DNA of 5,995 bases, taken from NCBI GenBank assembly GCA_027049085.1, contig JALTVH010000075.1:1-5995 (forward strand), in the 5' to 3' direction. A program made the position numbers and the translations under genes. Source of the stretch: Aquificaceae bacterium (GTDB taxonomy: Bacteria; Aquificota; Aquificia; Aquificales; Aquificaceae). Of the stretch, positions 1-5,139 are shown piece by piece. The number at the start of each line of letters is the position of its first letter. Position 1 is the stretch's first letter. The notes under the pieces were generated by a model. It was not told where the DNA came from, did no database searches, and was given only the letters and a program-made list of their open reading frames with translations.

Positions 1-554
1 CTGATGAGCAGTTCCCTTGAAAAGTAAAGATTGCGCCTGTTTCCGAGGATGTAATTGTAACCAGGGACCTCAAAGCCGAGATAGGTGGTAAAAAGCATCC
101 TCTGGTCGTGGGCTATCAGGTAGCAGTCTTCTGGCCTGTCAAGATGCCTGAAGGCAAGGACATCCATATACTCTGAACCTGTGATTATTTTGGGGAGAGT
201 CTCAAAAAGGAAATTCAGAGAGGAAGAGAGGAAGGATATGTCTGTATTTTTCATCACGTAACAGCTCGTCTTTTCCGGTGTAGGAAAGAGTTTCCCTCCA
301 ATACTCTGGGGGAAGTCGCCAAAGGCTATGTCAAAGTCCTTTTCTTTCATGGCTTTTAAGAGATTTTTAATGCTTCCTGCGTGGGAGGAGAAGGCGGTCT
401 TAATGTCGTAGGCGAAGGTGTATCTGTAAATTATCGGAACAGGGTAAAGTTCCTGAGGTGCGTAGTTCAGATAAGGAATAATCTTGACTGGAAAGATCTG
501 ATAAATGAAGAATCCCCAGAGATACAGGGAAAGGATTACCCTTATCCTTTTCAT
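1..554 (-). CDS. Membrane-anchored protein resembling a degenerate PHP domain (3' end beyond window)
   Basis: The first 184 residues of a minus-strand gene are visible; its C-terminus lies off the left edge. Residues 1-5 are basic and residues 6-22 form a hydrophobic segment, so the protein is probably anchored in the inner membrane or exported. Residues 45-81 read like the first strand-loop-helix-strand of a PHP (polymerase and histidinol phosphatase) fold, with the pattern 'YDIKTAFSSHAGS...LLKAMKEKDFDIAFGDF'. In a true PHP protein the matching positions are an HxH(S/T) motif and a TDH motif that bind metals. Here the first reads DIKT and the second GDF, so the metal ligands are absent. The ATG at 554 is the only reasonable start because an in-frame TAG (560-558) lies two codons upstream. 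The only Shine-Dalgarno-like sequence, GGAGAA at 578-573, is about 18 nt away, so translation probably depends on coupling to plsY. That it is a real gene is well supported by the open frame, coupling and composition. The PHP relationship is inferred from pattern only and is uncertain. Confidence 0.72.
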   Translation of the reverse strand, partial: MKRIRVILSLYLWGFFIYQIFPVKIIPYLNYAPQELYPVPIIYRYTFAYDIKTAFSSHAGSIKNLLKAMKEKDFDIAFGDFPQSIGGKLFPTPEKTSCYVMKNTDISFLSSSLNFLFETLPKIITGSEYMDVLAFRHLDRPEDCYLIAHDQRMLFTTYLGFEVPGYNYILGNRRNLYFSRELLI

Positions 555-557
555 ATT

Positions 558-1136
558 CTAAATTTTCGGCTCTTCTCCGGAAATTAACCTCTGAATGTTT
601 GACCTGTGTTTGAAGACTATCAGTGCTGAGATTATAAGAGCCATCAGTATGATGTTTGGCGGATAATCCATAGCAAGGAATACAATGATCGCAGAAAGGG
701 AAGAGAGCATGGATGCAACGGAAACAAATCTTGTTATGTAGAGAGCCATTGCCCAAAGGATAATGAGAATAAGGGCTGGCTTCCAGGAGATCCCCAGAAC
801 AACGCCGAAGGCGGTTGCGACTCCCTTGCCCCCTTGGAATCGGTGAAAAACCGGAAACATGTGGCCCAGAACTGCCGCTGTTCCCACAAGAGATACCGTA
901 AGGCTCTCCGGTGCTTTAAGAGTGACGGCCAAAGCTGTTGGGATTAAACCTTTGAGCATATCAAGGAGGAAAACAACCGCTCCGAACTTCTTCCCCAGCG
1001 CTCTGCTTACATTTGTTGCCCCAACGTTTCCGCTTCCCACAGACCTGAGATCAATTCCCTTTGCCTTTGCTATCAGCTCACCGAAGATCAGCGAACCGGA
1101 CAGGTATCCAAACAGGATCAGAGCCAAATCAACCAT
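558..1136 (-). CDS. plsY: Acyl-phosphate:glycerol-3-phosphate acyltransferase PlsY
   Basis: PlsY is an integral inner-membrane enzyme. It transfers an acyl group from acyl-phosphate (made by PlsX) to the sn-1 position of glycerol-3-phosphate, giving lysophosphatidate, the first committed step of phospholipid synthesis. The 192-residue length is normal for the family. All three conserved blocks are intact: SGNVGATNVSR (35-45), GHMFPVFHRFQGGKGVAT (91-108, a Gly-rich phosphate-binding loop) and HRSNIQRLISGEEPK (177-191). Between them lie several hydrophobic helices, at about 2-22, 53-72, 78-95, 107-134, 137-155 and 158-176. The N-terminus (hydrophobic segment, then AKAKGIDLRSVGSGN) aligns with the usual PlsY start, which supports the ATG at 1136. 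No Shine-Dalgarno sequence precedes it. The next gene starts two codons after its TAG stop, in the same frame, which implies one transcript. The assignment is secure. Confidence 0.97.
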   Translation of the reverse strand: MVDLALILFGYLSGSLIFGELIAKAKGIDLRSVGSGNVGATNVSRALGKKFGAVVFLLDMLKGLIPTALAVTLKAPESLTVSLVGTAAVLGHMFPVFHRFQGGKGVATAFGVVLGISWKPALILIILWAMALYITRFVSVASMLSSLSAIIVFLAMDYPPNIILMALIISALIVFKHRSNIQRLISGEEPKI

Positions 1137-1151
1137 CGGTATCAGAAGAGG

Positions 1152-1157
1152 ATTATA
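1152..1157 (-). promoter_or_regulatory. Candidate -10 box for the plsY transcript
   Basis: The minus strand reads TATAAT, a perfect sigma-70-type -10 hexamer, 15 nt before the plsY ATG. No convincing -35 is present: at 17-bp spacing the hexamer is TTCATT. A start about 7 nt downstream would leave only 8-10 nt of leader, which fits the lack of a Shine-Dalgarno sequence before plsY. The match is visible; its use as a promoter is inferred, and in AT-rich DNA such a hexamer can occur by chance. Confidence 0.4.
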
Positions 1158-1174
1158 AGAAAAATTTGAATTGG

Positions 1175-1206
1175 AATGAAAATTAACTAAAATGAAAATT
1201 AACTAA
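1175..1206. repeat. Perfect 16-bp tandem direct repeat (two copies) in the divergent intergenic region
   Basis: The unit AATGAAAATTAACTAA occurs at 1175-1190 and again, without change, at 1191-1206 with no spacer. It sits between the plsY -10 candidate (1152-1157) and the plus-strand extended -10 (1211-1219). That placement suits a double operator or UP-like element acting on one or both promoters. It could also be a chance slippage duplication in AT-rich DNA. Two copies without spacers are not a CRISPR array. Confidence 0.85.
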
Positions 1207-1210
1207 TAAT

Positions 1211-1219
1211 TGTTATATT
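1211..1219 (+). promoter_or_regulatory. Candidate extended -10 promoter for the SBBP surface protein gene
   Basis: TGTTATATT fits the extended -10 pattern TGnTATAAT with one mismatch. An extended -10 can work without a good -35, and none is evident: the hexamer 17 bp upstream is AATGAA and falls inside the 16-bp tandem repeat. A start near 1226 would give a leader of about 105 nt before the ATG at 1332. The match is seen; promoter activity is inferred. Confidence 0.4.
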
Positions 1220-1258
1220 AAAAGACGCATGTGAATAAAAAATCCCCACCCCTACTGA

Positions 1259-1331
1259 ACCTCCCCCTTCAAACGCTTGTTGTCCCAGGCAGTAAGCAGT
1301 AACAGCTGAGCTGAGCTCAAGGAGGTGAGGC
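1259..1331 (+). promoter_or_regulatory. Structured 5' leader with strong, possibly sequestered ribosome binding site
   Basis: The Shine-Dalgarno AAGGAGGTGA (1319-1328) is nearly ideal, with GGAGG 6 nt before the ATG at 1332, and it fixes the start. Upstream, ACCTCC (1259-1264) is the exact complement of GGAGGT (1321-1326). Two hairpins can form in between. One pairs GCTTGTTG (1275-1282) with CAGTAAGC (1290-1297), 8 bp including two G-U pairs, around a 7-nt loop. The other pairs GAGC (1308-1311) with GCTC (1315-1318) around TGA. Together these could make a three-way junction that hides the ribosome binding site. The complementarity is seen; a regulatory role is inferred, and I recognise no known riboswitch class. 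Confidence 0.4.
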
Positions 1332-3848
1332 ATGAGGAAAGTTTTATTAGCAGCCATACTATCATTTGTGATTCTTGCTTTTTTCTATCTGACGTCTTCT
1401 AATCGTGAAGGGGGTTCGGTAAGCATAAAACCTCTTTCCGATTACGGGTGGGTTCCCCTTTTCTTTATAGAGAACAGGGGTCAGGTTCATAAGGACGTCG
1501 GGTATTACGAGGCAGGTGCAGGCCACAGCACCTACTTTACAACTGAAGGGATCTTTATCCATCTTCGCTCAGGAAAGGGTAAAACGGATTATGTAGGTAT
1601 AAGACCTGTTGGGGTAAGTCCCGGGATTACTCTGGAAGCTCAGGGCAGACTCTCTGGAAGGGTCAACTACCTTATCGGAAAGGAAGAAGATGAGTGGATC
1701 ACTGGGATACCAACCTACGAAAAGGTTGTTTACAGGAATGTGTATGAAGGTATTGATATTGCCTTTTACGGAAATCAGAGAAGGCTTGAGTACGATGTGA
1801 TTGTCAGACCTGGTTCTAACCTCAGGGCTGTAAAGTTTGTATATGAGGGCATTGTCAGCCTTAAGGTGAATAGGATGGGACAGCTTCTTGCAGAACTTCC
1901 CTCTGGATCGGTCATTGTCCAGGATAAGCCTACTATTTATCAGGTGATTGATGGTGAAAAGGTTGAGGTACGTGGCAGATTTGTGGTCAGGAAAGAAGAT
2001 CAGAAGTACTATTACGGTTTTGAAGCGGAGGGGTACAGGGAAGGCTACGCTCTAGTGGTGGATCCCGCCCTTTCATACTCTTCTTTCTTAGGTGGTTCAT
2101 CCCAGAATAGGGGCTATGGGATTGCTGTTGATTCATCAGGAAACGCTTACGTGGTTGGCACGACCCTTTCTTCCGACTTTCCGGTTCAGGGACCACTGCA
2201 GGGAAGCAGGGGAGGATCCTACGATGCCTTTGTAACAAAGATAAGCCCTCAGGGAAACTCCATCATTTTTTCCACGTATCTTGGCGGTAGTGACAGAGAC
2301 GACGGAACAGGTGTCGCGGTTGACTCAGGCGGAAACGTTTATGTTGTCGGAAAAACCAGGTCTCCTGACTTCCCCACGACCACAAATGCCTACGATACGA
2401 GCTGTGGAACCGATGGCAACTGTAATTCAACAAACGATGTCTTTCTTGCCAAGATCAATCCTCAGGGCGATTCCCTTCTTTATTCAACCTTCCTCGGAGG
2501 CAGCGGTCAGGACGGAGCGGATGGAGCAGAAGAATTTGGTCATGACGTGGCTGTTGATCAGAGCGGTCTCGTTTACATTGGGGGACATGTGAACTCAACC
2601 GATTTTCCCGTAAAAAATGAGATTTCTACTTGCCAGAGTGGTTGGGACGCTTTTGTTGCCAAGATTGATACCACGAAGTCAGGAACTGCTTCCCTCCTAT
2701 ATTCAACCTGCCTCGGCGGGGGATACGGGTACGGAATAGCGGTTGACGCGGCGGGAATGGCTTACCTGGTCGGTTCAAAGAGCAACGGTCTTTCTGGAGT
2801 TGATATTCTTGTTGCAAAGGTGGATACAAACCAGACGGGGGCGCCTTCACTGATATTTCTAAAGTTCTATGGTGGAAGCGCTAGGGATGAAGGAGCTGAC
2901 ATAGCCCTTGATTCTACGGGTAACATTTACATAACTGGGTACACAAGGTCATCTGACTTCAACACCCAGAACGCTTACGACACCACTTGCGGAACCGACG
3001 GAAACTGTAACAGTGGTAACGAGGACGCCTTTCTCATGAAGCTTGATACTTCGGGAAATATCCTCTATGCAACCTATTTTGGAGGCAGTGCGGAGGATAA
3101 AGGGCACGGTATTGCTGTTGACTCACAGGGTAGGGCATTCATCGCTGGAGAAACGAGGTCTCCAGATATGCCCACAAAGAACGCCTACGACTCAACCTGT
3201 GGAAAGGACGGAAACTGTGATGTGAATTCCCAGAGATACGATGTTTTCGTCGCCAAGTTTGACCCAGGTCAAGCGGGAAATGCGTCACTCCTTTACTCAA
3301 CTTTCCTTGGGGGGAGTGAGTTTGATTACGGTTATGACGTAGCCCTTGATAGCTCTGGCAACCTTTACCTCACAGGCCAAACCAACTCTGACGATTTCCC
3401 CTTAAATAATCCCTTTCAGACTTCAAGGAACGGATCTCCGGATGTTTTCGTCGCAAAGCTCAGCGAATTTGCAACTTTAACGGTTGTAAAAACGGGTAGC
3501 GGGGCTGGAAGTGTTACAAGCAACCCTTCGGGTATAAACTGCGGTTCGGACTGCTCACAAACCTATGATGCGAACGCTATAGTAACACTCTCTGTCACAC
3601 CGACGGGGGATTCAACCTTCGGGGGTTGGGGTTCATCCTGCGCAAGTTGCGGGACCGCAACGTCCTGTCAGATCACAATGAGTTCAGACCTCACCTGCTC
3701 TGCTGCCTTCAACGCACCAGGTGGTGCTGGCGGTGGATGTGGCGGTGAAGGGTGTTCCACTGCTGGTGCCCTTTCAGTGGCCGGCAGCCTCGGCTTTATC
3801 ATTCTTCCCATTCTGCTTATATTTAGAAGATTGAAGAGATCCATATAA
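1332..3848 (+). CDS. Exported SBBP-repeat beta-propeller protein with Cys-rich repeat domain and sorting-type C-terminus
   Basis: This 838-residue surface or periplasmic protein reads as follows. Residues 1-22 are a signal peptide (RK, then a long hydrophobic core). Residues about 38-245 are the domain that usually precedes SBBP repeats (FFIENRGQV, YFTTEGIFIHL, then IPTYEKVVYRNVYEGIDIAFYG; DUF7948 type). Residues 246-713 hold seven SBBP repeats, likely a seven-bladed propeller. Residues about 714-795 match the bacterial repeat domain with GSGAGSVTSNPSGINCG...FGGW and six cysteines (737, 741, 770, 773, 779, 789). Residues 797-810 are Gly/Cys rich (GGGCGGEGC), followed by a membrane helix (about 812-831) and RRLKR. 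That tail resembles the Gly/Cys-type CTERM sorting signals used for surface anchoring, though I cannot place it in a named class. Function is unknown; such proteins are usually thought to bind surfaces or partners. The start is fixed by AAGGAGGTGA. The gene has its own promoter candidate and terminator, so it is probably transcribed alone. Confidence 0.92.
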   Translation: MRKVLLAAILSFVILAFFYLTSSNREGGSVSIKPLSDYGWVPLFFIENRGQVHKDVGYYEAGAGHSTYFTTEGIFIHLRSGKGKTDYVGIRPVGVSPGITLEAQGRLSGRVNYLIGKEEDEWITGIPTYEKVVYRNVYEGIDIAFYGNQRRLEYDVIVRPGSNLRAVKFVYEGIVSLKVNRMGQLLAELPSGSVIVQDKPTIYQVIDGEKVEVRGRFVVRKEDQKYYYGFEAEGYREGYALVVDPALSYSSFLGGSSQNRGYGIAVDSSGNAYVVGTTLSSDFPVQGPLQGSRGGSYDAFVTKISPQGNSIIFSTYLGGSDRDDGTGVAVDSGGNVYVVGKTRSPDFPTTTNAYDTSCGTDGNCNSTNDVFLAKINPQGDSLLYSTFLGGSGQDGADGAEEFGHDVAVDQSGLVYIGGHVNSTDFPVKNEISTCQSGWDAFVAKIDTTKSGTASLLYSTCLGGGYGYGIAVDAAGMAYLVGSKSNGLSGVDILVAKVDTNQTGAPSLIFLKFYGGSARDEGADIALDSTGNIYITGYTRSSDFNTQNAYDTTCGTDGNCNSGNEDAFLMKLDTSGNILYATYFGGSAEDKGHGIAVDSQGRAFIAGETRSPDMPTKNAYDSTCGKDGNCDVNSQRYDVFVAKFDPGQAGNASLLYSTFLGGSEFDYGYDVALDSSGNLYLTGQTNSDDFPLNNPFQTSRNGSPDVFVAKLSEFATLTVVKTGSGAGSVTSNPSGINCGSDCSQTYDANAIVTLSVTPTGDSTFGGWGSSCASCGTATSCQITMSSDLTCSAAFNAPGGAGGGCGGEGCSTAGALSVAGSLGFIILPILLIFRRLKRSI
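2067..3470 (+). repeat. Seven SBBP propeller repeats within the coding sequence
   Basis: The repeats begin near residues 246, 314, 385, 458, 510, 580 and 656 and run to about 713. Each follows the pattern STfLGGS-x-D-x-G-hxIAVDssGN-hYhhG-T-x-S-x-DFP...DAFVAK. Repeats 2, 5 and 6 carry an extra loop, AYDTSCGTDGNC and close variants, with cysteines exactly six residues apart (358/364, 553/559, 623/629). Blade 4 (458-509) is shortest at 52 residues against about 70, and lacks the usual GSxxDxG stretch. The repeats have diverged in DNA and codon choice, so they are old rather than recently copied. Confidence 0.9.
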
Positions 3849-3888
3849 CAGGTGCGCCCCCTTACAGGGGGCTTCCTGTGTTTATTTT
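3848..3888 (+). terminator. Rho-independent terminator after the SBBP gene
   Basis: GCCCCC (3856-3861) pairs with GGGGGC (3867-3872) around the loop TTACA. An outer stem ACAGG (3848-3852) pairs with CCTGT (3875-3879), separated from the inner one by TGC and TT internal bulges. A T-rich tract, TTTATTTT, follows at 3881-3888. The hairpin begins on the last base of the stop codon. It separates the surface-protein gene from the efflux operon. Confidence 0.88.
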
Positions 3889-3907
3889 CTGATAATTTAA
3901 CTAAAAA

Positions 3908-3913
3908 TATAAA
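3908..3913 (+). promoter_or_regulatory. Weak candidate -10 box for the efflux operon
   Basis: TATAAA lies 41 nt before the ATG at 3955, in AT-rich DNA just past the terminator. Since the upstream gene is terminated, a promoter for the efflux genes must lie in about 3889-3950, and this is the best hexamer there. There is no good -35 (TTTTCT at 17 bp). AATTTAACTAA at 3894-3904 resembles the AATTAACTAA core of the tandem repeat upstream of the SBBP gene. Confidence 0.3.
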
Positions 3914-3954
3914 TATTGAATTAACACAGCTTCCCAAATATCATTAAGTTCGCA

Positions 3955-5139
3955 ATGAAAATGCTCATTCCTTTGGTTATTTTGTTTGTGATTTCTGCCT
4001 CTTTTCCTGGTCCTCTGGAGAGGCTGGTAGAGTTTGCCCTTGAGAATAACCCGCGCCTCAAATCCTTTGAAAACAGACGGGAATCCTTTAAATATAGAGC
4101 AGATTTTTCCCGTTCCCTGCCAAACCCTATGCTGACCTTTTCCCTCAACAACGTTGAAACCGAGAGGCTTTTCCCCAGAAAAGAGAATCCCATGAGCGGT
4201 TTTGTGGTTTTTCTTTCTCAGAAATACCCTCTTCCTGCCAAAAGAAACAGAAGTTCAGAGATATTCCTGGCAAAGGCTCAGGAGGTTGACTTTTCCCGTG
4301 AAAAATTCAAAAAGGAACTCGTTAAAAATATCAAGAACCTTTACTGGGAGTATTCCTATTCCTTTGAGATTGAAAGGATCCTGCAGGATATAGAAAAGGA
4401 AATCAACTCTTTGATTGACATCACAGAAGAAAAATACAGATACGGGAAAGCTTTGCTTTCTGACCTCATTCTCCTGAAGGTGGAACTCCTTAAGGTAAAG
4501 GAAAGGCTCTCGGAGGCTGAAAAACTCAGAGAAACGGTAAAAAGCAAGATCTACGCCCTTGCAGGTGGCAAGCCGCCCTTTGAGCCTGTTGAACTCAAGG
4601 CCGTTAACTTTTTGGAAAGTTTTGACCCTGAAATTAACATATCGGTCAAGCTTTTTAAACAGAAGGTTGAAACAGCCAAAAGGGAAGTTGAGAGGGCAAA
4701 GGTTGAGCATTATCCTGACCTCACCTTAAGCGCTGGCTACATGGCAAGGCCAGAGATTCCTGACCTTCTTACTTTTCGTCTTGGTCTTACCCTTCCGGTG
4801 TGGTACTCCTCAAGGGAGAAGAAGCTCGTTCTTGAAAAGACCGAGCTTTACAGGGCAAGGCTCCTTGAACTTGAGGACATCAAGCTGAGCGTTGAAGGAG
4901 ACTTCAGAGCACTTGAGAGTGAGTACAGGATCAACACAGAGATACTGAAAACTATTGAAGAGGAAATTGAAGAAAAGAAAAAGGAGATCTCAGCCCTCCT
5001 CATTGCCTACGAATACGACAGGACAGACATCAGAGAGATTCTTAGAGCGTACAGGATCCTCTGGTCCCTTGAGTTTGACAGGGCAAAGGTTATTAAGACT
5101 TTAAATCAGATCGTTGCTAAAGCGGAGGCGTTGCAATGA
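3955..5139 (+). CDS. TolC-family outer-membrane efflux channel, CusC/CzcC-like
   Basis: This is the outer-membrane exit duct of a tripartite RND pump. Residues 1-16 form a signal peptide without a lipobox Cys, so unlike E. coli CusC it is not a lipoprotein. Two outer-membrane efflux (OEP) repeats follow. The first covers about 20-203, with the typical LVEFALENNPRL start, a beta segment (PNPMLTFSLNNVETE), FLSQKYPLPAKR, and a long amphipathic Lys/Glu-rich coiled-coil pair. The second covers about 226-392, with SVKLFKQKVETAKREVERAKVEHYPDL, GLTLPVWY, and a second helical pair. At 394 residues it is shorter than most CusC/CzcC relatives (roughly 420-470). The ATG at 3955 has no clear Shine-Dalgarno sequence; an in-frame ATG at 3961 is an alternative differing by two residues. 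Its stop overlaps the start of the adaptor gene by ATGA. The family is sure; metal specificity is inferred from the CusB-like neighbour. Confidence 0.93.
   Translation: MKMLIPLVILFVISASFPGPLERLVEFALENNPRLKSFENRRESFKYRADFSRSLPNPMLTFSLNNVETERLFPRKENPMSGFVVFLSQKYPLPAKRNRSSEIFLAKAQEVDFSREKFKKELVKNIKNLYWEYSYSFEIERILQDIEKEINSLIDITEEKYRYGKALLSDLILLKVELLKVKERLSEAEKLRETVKSKIYALAGGKPPFEPVELKAVNFLESFDPEINISVKLFKQKVETAKREVERAKVEHYPDLTLSAGYMARPEIPDLLTFRLGLTLPVWYSSREKKLVLEKTELYRARLLELEDIKLSVEGDFRALESEYRINTEILKTIEEEIEEKKKEISALLIAYEYDRTDIREILRAYRILWSLEFDRAKVIKTLNQIVAKAEALQ
5124..5128 (+). promoter_or_regulatory. Ribosome binding site of the efflux adaptor, inside the channel gene
   Basis: GGAGG lies 7 nt before the ATG at 5136, within the last codons of the TolC-like gene. 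Together with the ATGA stop/start overlap (5136-5139) it points to coupled translation at matched levels, and it fixes the adaptor start. Confidence 0.8.

Noticed and set aside
859..1158. Plus-strand open frame opposite plsY
   Set aside because: It lies antisense to conserved PlsY motifs, its product resembles nothing, and it has no ribosome binding site.
1175..1206. CRISPR array
   Set aside because: There are only two 16-bp units, with no spacers between them and no cas genes in view.
1240..1270. Copy of a dispersed C-rich intergenic repeat (CCCCACCCCTACTGAACC and flanks)
   Set aside because: The C-rich block only vaguely recalls such elements and lacks a matching G-rich half next to it, so a copy cannot be claimed from one window.
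1240..1331. c-di-GMP (GEMM) or other known riboswitch in the SBBP leader
   Set aside because: I could not find the conserved core elements of any class I know; only local hairpins and Shine-Dalgarno complementarity are visible.
3921..4193. Minus-strand open frame opposite the start of the TolC-like gene
   Set aside because: It overlaps the signal peptide and first OEP region of a convincing gene and has no supporting signals.
4255..4710. Long open frame on the minus strand opposite the TolC-like gene (151 codons)
   Set aside because: It is antisense to a clear family member, has no ribosome binding site or family resemblance, and follows from the codon pattern of the real gene.
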